64,000 bases of DNA from Galaxea fascicularis (lineage: Eukaryota; Cnidaria; Anthozoa; Scleractinia; Euphylliidae): assembly GCA_948470475.1 (NCBI GenBank), contig OX419341.1, positions 23,018,707-23,082,706 of the forward strand, read 5' to 3'. The stretch's first letter is position 1, and each line of letters begins with the position of its first letter. The position numbers and the translations under genes were made by a program. Shown here piece after piece: positions 23,460 through 34,311 of the stretch. The notes beneath the pieces were generated by a model, which made no database searches, had not been told where the DNA came from, and saw nothing but the letters and a program-made list of their open reading frames with translations.

Positions 23460-23463
23460 CCCC
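22878..23463. repeat. inverted repeat with GACGTTTCGAGCG motif, probably Penelope-like terminal sequence
   Basis: The arm at 22878-23040 (CTGACGTTTCGAGCGCTAGC) is inverted at 23311-23463 (GCTAGCGCTCGAAACGTCAG). About 270 bp of unrelated sequence separates them. Single arms recur at 38632-38776 and 39558-39700. I recall these sequences as ends of cnidarian Penelope-like elements, but no coding part is present here. Confidence 0.6.
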
Positions 23464-24020
23464 ATTTATTGCTTCATAACCCTCTGGTATTCATGTGAAA
23501 CAAGAACTCAAGATTAATTTTAGTCTGGCTCAAGAGCTCGGAAATTAAAAGAATTGTGCACACAGACATGGAAGACAAAAACGCACCACACGAATGTAAA
23601 AATTAATATTTTTACAATTTTAATATATCAAATGCATTTACACCATGTATTCATAACAAATGAATTAACAAAATGTACAAGGTGATTTTGAATCATATAC
23701 CCTGCAGCACTGAAGCTCAACTTTTGCTCAAAAGCCGAGACATTTAGTGTTTCACAATGAATTTACTCATGAGCTCTGAAACACTAGACTTTTAGATTAT
23801 CAAGTTTTCCTGTCATTACAAAGTACGTGAGACATACATGAACAGTGAATGGTTATGTAAATAAATTATCACCAGCATTTCAGTGGAAAAACTATTCCAG
23901 AATTATCAGTCTCAAAGTTAGTGTAATTTAAAAACCACTGAAGATTTCTTGCCAACTGTTTCTTTTGAAGGTGAGACGATTGTTATGTATTTTATGCTAA
24001 AATTTTATGTAATTGTATTA

Positions 24021-27000
24021 TCACTTCTTTAACTGCATCACAACCTGTAAATTAAAAAGAGCAAAAACAAAAATGAAATCATTGAAAAGCTCATTGTTCA
24101 TTAATGGGAAAAAGTGATGTGGTCTGCCCAATACACACACACGCCTTAGGGTTGGATGGAGGGTAGGGTGTTGGGCTGCTCATCCATCCTCAAGAGCCAA
24201 TGTGGCTCATGGAAACCTCTTGGGAGAACCTACATGTACATGCGCATATGTATTACCTTATTAGCTGCTTCTAAGGATGATATAAGATTCTTGAGTTCAT
24301 CATTGGTAAGCTCTACAGAAACATGTCTCTCTTGACCACTTTCATCAACATCTAAGTCCAATGTTAGAGTAGGTTCCCTTATGCTGGCTAACTTATCACT
24401 AGCAATTGTCATCTGTTGGATAAATGGACAAAATGATAGTCAGTTGATTAGAACAACTTCTGGCCCCGGTTGTTCAACCGCTGGATAGTGCTATCCACCG
24501 GATAAATCACTATCCAGCGGATAAGTATTGGGAAAGCTAGTTGCACTATCCACTGGATAGATATTTATCCAGTGGATAGCGCTATCCAGCCTTTGAACAA
24601 CCGGGGCCTGGTGTACAGTATTTTGTTGAACCCCATTATTAAAGCTACCATATAAATTATACGTGTAGGCAGCTTGTTTGTTACCTTGATTAAGTGACCA
24701 GTCTTATTATAAACAACCACTCAGTGTTCTCCTTTTCAGGAGGTAACCAGTAAATACCTATTATACCAGTTATTACCGCCTAAAATTGCTTTAAGGCAAT
24801 TATAATAAACTAAACATGGCCACGACTGCTTGACCGGTTTGAAAACCTCTTTTACATGTTGTGCTGAAAACAAGGGAGACCACTGCCACAACATGTATCC
24901 ATTTCCCTGAGGGTCGCTGGCCTAATTAAGGTTGAACTGCATTATCCATCTGAGGTTGCTCTCGTACATCCAGAGGGCAAAACGTTTGCAGAGTTAATAA
25001 TTAAATAACTTGTTGCAATAATCAAGAAATCAAACATAATTATTTCTATAAATTTGTAATAAATTAATTATTAGATAAATTATCTTCCATGATAAGGTCT
25101 ATCAAAATGCTTGGTTTTTGCAGGGTTCAACTTTAAACTTACTGCAATAATCAAGAAATCAAACACTTCTTCAAACCTATTTTGAATTATATATTCTGAA
25201 TATAAAATGTGATGTATAATTTAATTACATACATCTTTTTTTGTAACTAATGTCAAAATTCTGCCATAAGATGTAAAATGCTAAATGTAGGGTTTAAAAC
25301 TGTTGAACTGACCTTAACTTTCCAATCAAAGTCTTTCAAGTAAGCACTTGATATCATTGCTGTATTTTGAACCAGGCTCTGCTTCACTTCCTCTTGACGA
25401 GGCCAAACACAATCTAAAACAGCTTGTTTCACTTCAGCAGAGAGAGAAAATCTATCAAGCTCTTTGGAAATCTGTATGTGATGGGGATAAAAAGATAATG
25501 ATTGTGATGATTATTGTTACAGTACAACACCTATTACATGGCTACCCTCAGGAAACAAGACAGTTGTTGCTTTATGGGGGCTGGCTGGCCATCATTAGGT
25601 AATTATGGTTATGAGACAGAGGGAATTGAGAATTCAACCTAGGTTAAAAAATTTCTAGTACCTCAATTTATGTTTTAACCTATAACATTATACATGTACC
25701 TCTGTAAGCCTCCAGAGAAATCACACAAAATTATGGACAAGTAAATAATTATTACCTTTTAAAAGACACTAGATGAATTACAGACTAGCAAATTAACTTT
25801 TGATAGCAGTATGGAAAAAGTCCGCCAATCAGTACCGTAAATTAGTCTTGAAAAATAATTTACAGACTTTCACAAAACACATTCACATTCCCGTTATTTG
25901 TTCATTTCACAACAGTATTTGTAATCGCATCCCACATTTAATGCATAATTACACATACAGTGGCCCACCTTCAGCTCACCGCTGTAAATTGTCATAAAGA
26001 TCTATTGTTCGTATTTTATCTTTTACTGAATTTTGGCATTACTGTGGGATGAAATGTGCTAAACTAATATCACAGTACAGTTCTGTCATTTTATCACCAA
26101 AATTATATGTGCATCATACATCTGTTTATAAAAGGTGATAACTTCATTGACATGATATAAAAATGATAAAGGACCTACCCTAATCATAGCCAAACTAACT
26201 TTTTTCCACTTCAAACCCTATAATTTAGAACAAAACCCTCAAGGCAGCACGACGAATGCAATACATTGCAGGATACCATACATGACAAATAACATACTGA
26301 TAAAACTATAGCTGAATGTCTAGTGGATACTACAATGCAAGAACCCCATGTAAAACTCTTACAAGTATATGTGTATACTGTAGTTCTTATTTAAACTTGA
26401 AAATGAATTATTACCAGTACATCATTAACAAACCTGGTCTTTGTTGAGCCCTCGAGAGATGAACTCTTTTAACTGTTCTTTCCCAGCTCGCTGCAACAAT
26501 TTCCACTCTTCGATGGTCCAAACCCTACTAGAGTTCTGATATCTAATGGTCTTCCCAGTGCAAATGCAATCTAACAAGTCGTGTGTTATCTGCATTTGAT
26601 AAAAAAAAAAGATCCTGTGTTACTAATAAAAATGCATTCTTTGGCTGTTGTCTTCAATCTGCATTTTGAGATCAGAAAATAAAAACAAAATTGGCAATGG
26701 TGACCTATGAACATTTACTTATGGTAAAGGAAGGTTGTAATAATTGTACAATAGTTCATTTTACCATTGGATGCTCAGTGATCTGGGCTATGAATGGAAA
26801 TGATGCTGGCGGTAACCTTGTTTTGATACAGGCCTTGCTACTTTTCAGATGTAACTGAAAATCATGCTGTTCTTATTGCTAAGTAGCACAACTTTACTGG
26901 AAAAAGACAGAAAGGTTTGTATCAAAGCAAGGTCACCTCAATCCTTGCTTGAACTCAAAGGCCAGGTCACTGAACACACAACTGTAAAATGGTCTTGATT

Positions 27001-28378
27001 ATTGATGATAATACTGGTGTAATAATTGCCCACGAGAATGATGATATGCTAGTTGCTTGGCAATGCATGAAAGGACAACTGAAAAGAAATCAGAGGCCCA
27101 GACAGGAAGGAATGTTTGAATGGTCTATTCAAATGTGCACATGAGAGAAGCTCCACAAACTAAGCTGCCAGAACTCAATGTAGTTCCCTTTTGTAAGAAG
27201 TGGCTAGTCACTTTCTTTTACGTGTATCATTCATTTTTTTCCTTAATAAACTTACAGGTTATCACCCAATGTTAGGTCAGTTTTCCTATTGATTTTAACT
27301 CTGATATCCCAGGGTAGAGATTCAGGATTTACTTGTGTATGCTTAATAATACATTTATTGCTCTGTTTCTCACAAAACAAATAACCACCACATCAGGGGT
27401 TTCATTTGAGAGAGGATGCCAGACATAACATCTGGTTGTTTGAAATGTAACATCCAGTAGTTATGTCCTGTATATCACACAAAATAATTATATTTTCTTT
27501 CTGAAGTGTGATGTCTGCACGTTTAAGCTGCAAGTTTGATACTCAGAAGTGTTACTGAAAACCCTGCCACATACAGAGTTTGGGTCCAAAAAATCATACA
27601 CATCTAATATTTAAGGGTGAGCAGAAATAGTACCAACACTTTTCTTCCATCTCGGGAAAATGTATAAATTTCAATGTGATAAAATAAACTAGGAACATCT
27701 GACAGGTCTTCTTTCGAACTGTTAGAACAGGATGTTTTTATAGAGTGACAAGAATAGCTCACAAATTAATGTGTCTAGGTAAGTTAGATTTGTGAGGTAT
27801 TCTTGTCACTCCAAGCCACATCCCATAAGCCTTACACTTTCATTGCTTGTTTCTATAGAGTGTTTGTTCAAAGTCGAAAAAAAATTCGAAACCCTTTCTA
27901 GTTTTTGACGCGATCGTCAAATACTAACTACTGAAAGAAACACTGCCAAGTTTAAATCAACAAGGGCAAGACTTCCGCACAGCCCCACACATTAACTAAG
28001 TATATATATATATACATGCATACAATGATGCATCACTGTCATTCATACTAACCCTGTTCATGAACAAAATTTCAGCTGGAAAATGTACACAGAATTACCG
28101 TATGGGGCTGTGCGGAAATCTTACCTAAATAAGCGAAAGCTTTGAGTTTTTGAAAGTACGGAGTGCAGTAAGTTGGTAAATGACTGTCATATGTCGAACA
28201 ACATCCCCAGATATAAAGATCTCCGGGAGAAATCTAAAGTAATGTATCCCAGGGAACAAAACGAAAAGTACGTATTGACTCTGCCCGAGTCACCGACCTT
28301 TTCGGCATCTTGCTTGGAACATTTCTCTAATAAAAAAAGACCTTGTCTGTGACTGCCTCCTTCACCTCCGTCTGCCAT
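24021..28378 (-). CDS. COMMD8: COMMD8, COMM-domain protein
   Basis: Five exons on the minus strand, all phase 0: 28298-28378, 26434-26589, 25313-25471, 24257-24412 and a 24-base last exon at 24021-24044. They give 191 residues (human 183). An N-terminal helical region (THDLLDCICTG...VWTIEEW) is followed by QAVLDCVWPRQEEVKQSL and LKDFDWKVK. The COMM domain has the leucine/proline pattern SIREPTLTLDLDV and the closing ELKNLISSLEAANK, completed by VVMQLKK from the tiny last exon. COMMD proteins form the Commander/CCC complex for endosomal recycling and NF-kB control. Its start is 189 bp from that of KIF9 on the opposite strand. Confidence 0.93.
24462..24608. mobile_element. palindromic MITE, GGCCCCGGTTGTTCAA ends
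   Basis: Begins GGCCCCGGTTGTTCAA and ends TTGAACAACCGGGGCC. The interior is a chain of GGATAG and CTATCC blocks (CACTATCCAGCGGATAA, GGATAGCGCTATCC). It lies in COMMD8 intron 3 (24413-25312). I recall related elements with the same ends in many invertebrates. Confidence 0.8.
26813..26941. repeat. hairpin-forming inverted repeat
   Basis: GGTAACCTTGTTTTGATACA at the left is matched by TGTATCAAAGCAAGGTCACC in inverse on the right, with a ~75-bp loop. It sits in COMMD8 intron 1. Confidence 0.5.
27740..27815. repeat. hairpin-forming inverted repeat
   Basis: AGAGTGACAAGAATAGCTCA is inverted as GAGGTATTCTTGTCACTCCA. It is a 76-bp near-palindrome in COMMD8 intron 1. Confidence 0.5.
27965..28125. mobile_element. 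short MITE, CCGCACAG family, copy 2
   Basis: Left end GGCAAGACTTCCGCACAGCC and right end GGCTGTGCGGAAATCTTACC are inverted repeats. It belongs to the same family as 17057-17195 and lies in COMMD8 intron 1, 170 bp from exon 1. Confidence 0.65.
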
Positions 28379-28567
28379 CTCACTTTTTGTGAGCCTGCAA
28401 ATAAGAGTTCAGCTGTCTTCGCGGAACATTATGCGCTAATCACGTAGCAACAGGGCCGATTACACTAGCAACAGAAGAAAGTGATTCCAGAAGAAGCAAA
28501 GCAAAGGAGGAGTTGTTGATAAATACTTGTGGTTTCTCCGTTTTGTGGAGGATAACAACAAGCCACA
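28379..28567. promoter_or_regulatory. bidirectional promoter region of COMMD8 and KIF9
   Basis: Only 189 bp separate the two divergent start codons, so both promoters must share this segment. Two AGCAAC half-sites (28446-28451 and 28467-28472), 21 bp apart, resemble the right half of an RFX/X-box. That would suit KIF9, a ciliary kinesin. No TATA box is evident. Confidence 0.6.
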
Positions 28568-31500
28568 ATGCTTCAGGGAGATAATGGTCGAGTCAGAGTG
28601 TACGCCAGAATACGACCGACAGCGAAGTTCGCGCACGATATGATCGAACTCCTGCCGGATGGAAAGTCGGTCAATATCCGCTGCAAGAAGGATTTGAGGA
28701 GAGGCTACATAAACAACCAAATTCTCGACTGGAGTTTTCACTTGGATCGCGTTTTACACAACGCAAGTCAGAGTGATGTTTATCAGGAGTGCGCTCAAGA
28801 CATCGTGACGAAGGGGCTAGAAGGTTACAACGGTACCATCTTGGCTTATGGACAAACGGGAGCAGGCAAGACTTTCACGATGACTGGATCGACAGAGAAG
28901 TTTCAACATCGCGGAATCATTCCCCGAGCAATACAACAGATTTATAGAGAGATCCACGAAAGGCCTGAATACTCTATCAGTGTTCGCATATCTTACTTGG
29001 AAATCTATAACGAACGCATGTTTGATTTGTTGTGCACTTTACCAGGCGCCATTCCAACTGATCCCGCACTTATGACGGTTACTGAGGATGATGATGGATC
29101 TACGAGAGTGAAAGGACTCACCGTCCATCAGGCGAACAGCGAGGAAGAGGCGCTTAACCTGTTGTTTGAGGTGAGGAGGGGGACCCTGGTAAACGAGGTG
29201 GACCAAAGTGGCCCTAAAATTTTAGGAGCACTTGAACTTGATTCTTAAAATTCACCCAGAGTATTGCTCTCCCCCACCCCCACCCGGCGAGGATACTCTT
29301 TTATATGGCCTTAACGGGGACGAGTGGCCCGATAGGGTATGGTTTTCAGGGTGTTTTGTCTTGAATGGGATATCGATATCATTACTTTCTGTCTTAAACA
29401 GGGTGTCGCTACATGACCTAATGGCTTAAAAAGATTGTGTCTTAAACAGGGTCCCGGCCAAGCATCTGCTGAGTACATCCCCCCCCCCCCCCACTGGCAA
29501 CTGGTTGGAGTTCTTTCCCGCCAGATATACAGTACATCGTTAGCTCCTCATCCACCTTTATGAAACAGCCAACTGATCATCAGCCTTTTGCCAGATGGGA
29601 TTCTTAATCTGTTGTTTGCTTAATTAATATTATATGGAGGGTTAGGGTTGGCTTAAGCTACATTAATCTTCTATTCATCCAAAATGTACTGCACAAGCAA
29701 TACTAGTTTTTGAAACCATTTGTTTTAGGGTGAAACAAATCGAATTATTGCTCAACATGCTCTGAACAAGCGATCCTCTCGCTCCCACTGCGTCTTTACT
29801 GTGAACATCGAGTCGCATTCCCGGGTGGAGTCCGATACGAAATATGTGACCTCAAAACTGAACTTCGTGGACCTGGCTGGGTCAGAGAGGCTTGGGAAAA
29901 CACTTTCTGTGGGAGAAACGCAAGTAGAAGCCATGTACATCAACAAGTCGCTGACATTTTTGGAACAAGCTGTCATTGCTTTGGGTGACAGACGTCGAGA
30001 TCATGTTCCGTTTAGACAAAGCAAGCTAACCCATGTACTGAAGGATTCTATTGGCGGAAAATGCAACACCCTGTTGATATCCAATATCTGGGGAGAAGCA
30101 GTTCATATAGAGGAAACGGTGAGTTATGGTTTCCTGTTTTTTAACAATCTGATTCCATTCGGCCGTGTGTTTGTACTCTGATAGCGCACGGATGACGTCA
30201 TACGTGGTAAGAACAGTAAAGTAACCTCAGGCATCCCAGGCGTACTATGTGAGACCTGGGGTCATTTACGGATTGAAAGCTGCAGGTATTGGTGGTATTT
30301 TCCATGGATGTAATTGAAGTAAAAAAGCAGTTATCTATATTTTATGGTTTCCTCAGTTGTTTTTTGCACTAAGCAGCCTAATTTCGTGATTATTTTGCGT
30401 GTGAAATTGTAAAGATTGAGACCGCATTGTAGTTGTTCGTAGTTGTTCCCGGCCCAGGTCTCACATAGTGCGCCTGGGCTTCCCTTGAAGTAACCAACTA
30501 GTCGCAGGTGATAAGTCTGACTAGTGCTTTTACCACATTTTGACGTGCCCCAGTGTACGTCGCCAGAGCTCACACGTACTGTCAAATGGAATCGAGGTCA
30601 TTCCTGGGTCTTATTACCGGTATTCTTGCCCTTCTTTTTGCAACTGCTAAGGCTGCGTTCTAAGCTGCGGTAATTCATCGCTTTCTCTTTCACCCGTAGC
30701 TTAAATATATGACTTTCATGAATTGACATTGATTTCTGGAATAGTTACCACAAGTAAATTTTACCTCAATCTCAAGAAATTTACGTACGATCTTGGCAAA
30801 TCGCATGGAAACTCAAATAATTTTGTAAAATCTCAGTTTTGTCGTAAAGCTTGTTTGCTACTTTCGTGCTTTTTGGCGCCTCGGCTATGTCCAAATAGGT
30901 GGTCTGGAGGAAGGCGACCAAGCTCCTTTCCTGGATCCTCCACAGGCCAGAGTCCAGAACCGAATGTGGTTATTACCATGATTTATCGTCGATTTTTCTT
31001 CCCACAGCTGTCAACCATGCGCTTTGCCAGCCGAATGATGGACGTGCCATCAGAGCCAGCCATAACAGAACACTTTGACACGCTACGGCTGTGCAAACAA
31101 CACGAGAAAGAAATTCGCACACTCCGCCAAGAACTCGCTATGCACGACACTCTGACGAACCGCAGTCAAATCTCGTACGAGCCGCTGTCGGAATCGCAAA
31201 TTCAAGATGTCCGTGAGCAGGTAAAGCGGTACTTAGCGGGAGAGCTCAACGACATAGAGTTGGTAAATGTCCGACAAATCAAGGAGACTTTTGCTCAGTT
31301 TCGAGTCATAGTAAACAGCATGGAGTCGGAGATAGAAGGGAAGCTGCGACAGAAGTTTGTGTTGCAAGAGAGAGAAGGACCCACTTCAGGTATGCAGGCA
31401 TCATTTCTAAAGGCTAAAATGTGTCTTCGCAACAATGGAATTCCAAGAACGATTAACCCTGTAGTTTTCAAGAGTACGCTACCTCACTGAAACTACTGTA

Positions 31501-32779
31501 TTTACTGTTGTCACTTGCTGCTGGTGACAAGGTTAGGAATGGATTGAAAAGTAAAAAAGAAAAGAGTATAGCGCATGAGTTTACGCCCTGAAACCGCTTT
31601 CAGAAGAAATCCTCCAACACATATTACGCCATCCTTCCAACTTGCAGAAGCAGTAGCGGGCGAGAAGAGGCATTGAATGATGATTTGAAGATGTTTTGGA
31701 CCTAAAAACATTTAACAATTATTCACCGAAGTGGAGGTGAATAGTACTTTGCTAATCACCTCCGAGCTCCTCCGAGTTAACCAATTAGAACGCGCGAAAA
31801 GCACTATTCACCTGTGTGGTATATACACGTACTAAAACCCTTAATTCTCCATTATCAATATGTGTTGTCTCCTTACAGTTCCTACTTATTTTGTATGTTA
31901 CATGTAGGGAGAATTTATAAAAACTTTAACTCAACTGATCCCTGCTGGTGATTTCCTGTATTCTCATGCCCTGTATGCTATACTAACTAGGAATATAGTA
32001 AGGAGAAGTTAGATGGTGATCACTTTTGGATGTGAAGGGTTAAATTAAGAAAGGAAGGTGTTAAGTTGTCGTGGCAGTCGTTCAGGTTTTGTCTTGGTGG
32101 CTACAATGTTATAGTCATGATGAATAAAGCCTCAAATTTTGCTGGCCAAAGGGTGATCGAGAGTCGAGCTCCTATATTTCCGTGTCGACATCCTGTTCCT
32201 TCAGAATGTCAGAGTATTCTTACCTCATTAACCGCTTGCTGGCTTTTTTGGGCGTCCAAGCCAGTCTCTTCAAAAACATAGTTGGACCAGTAACTTTGAT
32301 CTGACCGTAATCTGTTGTATTCAGCTGCAGGTGGAAAACCAGGAACTATCCAGGGTGATGACAGTGGTTTGGTTGGAGAGGTGGACGGTCAAGGGTTCGG
32401 TGTTGGAGTTGCTCCGCCTGGCGTCAAAACGAACGTGTCCACCCTAGTGGGTACAAGAAAGGTGAAAAGCCGAGGCAAAGGAAAAGAAAGGGATAGCGCA
32501 AAATCTGTTGTCCAAGTTGGTGGGGGGCAGAGTGATGGACAACGCGGTGATGAAGGACAGGATAGACTGCAGTCACCAGCACAGTCTCCCACGCAGCGCG
32601 CAGCCACACCGCCACCAAAGAGCGAGGCTTTTGAAGACTTTAAGCAGGAAAGGGGAAGCGAGATTAACCGTATTCTTAATCAAAACAAAGGTGAATGAAG
32701 TTCTCTTGACGTTGACTCCGTAAATTTGCAATAAATTGTGAATCAGCCTCTATTACGGTATTTGGTCTCAGTATTCACG

Positions 32780-32820
<41 letters not shown>

Positions 32821-33695
32821 GGTGGTCAGTCAATCAAATAGCTAGACAGGCAGGTTAGCCGTCAGCCAATCATTCTATCAGGCTGATGGTCGGTCAGTTC
32901 GTGGCACATTTGATAGATCAGTCGATTTCATTCGTCAAACACCATCCATAAATACTCCTTGACAGCAGTTAGGATATTGCCAAAGGTACAAGCTACTTGT
33001 GAGCAAATTACAAACTAATTTAATTTCAATGAGGTTCTTTCAATAGTGTCAATCGGCAGGGTCTCCCAAGAAGTGCTTTTAACTGATATTTTCGTCATAC
33101 GTCTTTCACAGAAATTCTACGCGAGAAAAAGAAGAAAGCCAAAGAACTTTCCTCGTCTGTAAACAGTCTAAGGGATGAGATCAACGAGACTGGAGCGACA
33201 CTAGAAACCCGAAAACAAGAGCGACTCGAACTTGGAGAATTTCGGACGGACGAGGGACAAATTGTGATCGACGAAGATGAGTTCAAACTTCTTCGGAAAG
33301 TAAAAGACCTGAAGTCGCGCTACAGGCGCGATTATGAAGAACTACTCAACACTAAATCCGAAGTGACTTACTGTGAAAAGCTCGTTAATCAGTGCAGGCA
33401 TCGTCTGGTGACCGAGTTCGACAACTGGTATGCCGAGTCGTTCCTCGGGGCCGATGATGAGCCGAAGGGTGGCCGAGAAGGTCAGATACCTGAAGACGAG
33501 CAAGAGAAGTTTGATCGGCTGCAGCTCGAGCTGTTGATGGAGCATCCCGATTCTGTGCCTTACTATAATGCGAAGATGCAGACTGAACGACGGATGCATC
33601 TGACGGCCAGCGGAGAATCGCAGAAAAAGAGGCGGCCTGGGACTATTATTGCCACAGTGCGAAACAAGCCACCCACCACGTTGACAGTCACTTGA
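28568..33695 (+). CDS. KIF9: KIF9, ciliary kinesin
   Basis: Five exons (28568-29170, 29729-30118, 31008-31389, 32325-32690, 33112-33695) join in phase to 774 residues (human KIF9 790). The motor domain has the P-loop GQTGAGKT at 95-102, switch I NKRSSRSH at 214-221 and switch II VDLAGSE at 248-254. The neck and KIF9-specific tail follow: MRFASRMM, GQGFGVGVAPPGVKT, then SEAFEDFKQERGSEINRI and a coiled coil. The C-terminal block includes VNQCRHRLVTEFDNWYAESF. KIF9 works in the central apparatus of motile cilia (family knowledge). The exon-4 acceptor has a second AG six bases downstream, so a two-residue splice variant is possible. A CAAT-type microsatellite lies in the last intron. Confidence 0.96.
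30210..30505. repeat. foldback repeat in KIF9 intron 2
   Basis: CATCCCAGGCGTACTATGTG near 30230 is inverted as CACATAGTGCGCCTGGG near 30465, with matching outer AGTAACCTC / GAAGTAACC blocks. Spacer is about 200 bp. Confidence 0.55.
31837..32046 (+). repeat. dispersed MITE-like repeat, copy 2
   Basis: Shares TCCTGTATTCTCATGCCCTG and AACTCAACTGATCCC with 18310-18527. Ends AACCCTTAATT and GAAGGGTTAAATT are inverted repeats. It is in KIF9 intron 3. Confidence 0.65.
32781..32820 (+). repeat. AATC tetranucleotide microsatellite
   Basis: Ten uninterrupted ATCA/AATC units (40 bp) in KIF9 intron 4. Such a pure array is likely to be polymorphic. Confidence 0.9.
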
Positions 33696-34311
33696 TGATC
33701 ACGTGAACAATCCCAAGATATAAAATGTAAAAGACTTTGCAAATACATACAGAGGCTAAGAATTACCCATGTTATTGAATCTGTTTGCATAGTATGTGGA
33801 ACAGTAGTGGAACAAAATCGTTAATACATTATACCCGGATTAGTATTATTTTTTTTGTTTACAAACAAAATAGTTTTTGATTGGAATATCTGTCCCTTCC
33901 TTAAAATGGAACAAATGATAATTTTACTACTAGCTGGTAAAGGTTTGCGTTTTCGAGAAAAGGCAAGTAGTTATTCTTTCGTGATAAAAAGGTACTATTA
34001 TACCACTACAATTCTGTCTGGAACGTTCATAGTTTGCTTGTACCCAGCTGTAAAAAATATTCGTGTAAATAGACTGCAACTTTAAAGTAACAAGATCATT
34101 TTGCTGTCATTTGTGGAAAGATTAAAAAAAGCCTTTTCGTCGCTTTGCTAGTTTAATTTTTTTGTTTTTCTTTTCTCCTATTTTAATACAAAAAGGTCTT
34201 AACTAATGAAATTACAAACGCGTTAATCAAACAAACTGAACGCCACGTAAATAATTGTTACATGTTTTTGCCACCACCTGTTCTAATCAGAAAAAAATCG
34301 TTGACTCAGTG

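Noticed and set aside
29472..29493. Poly-C tract as a regulatory quadruplex site
   Set aside because: Isolated homopolymer in an intron; similar runs occur at 40443, 40503, 40831 and 49234 and are probably slippage products.
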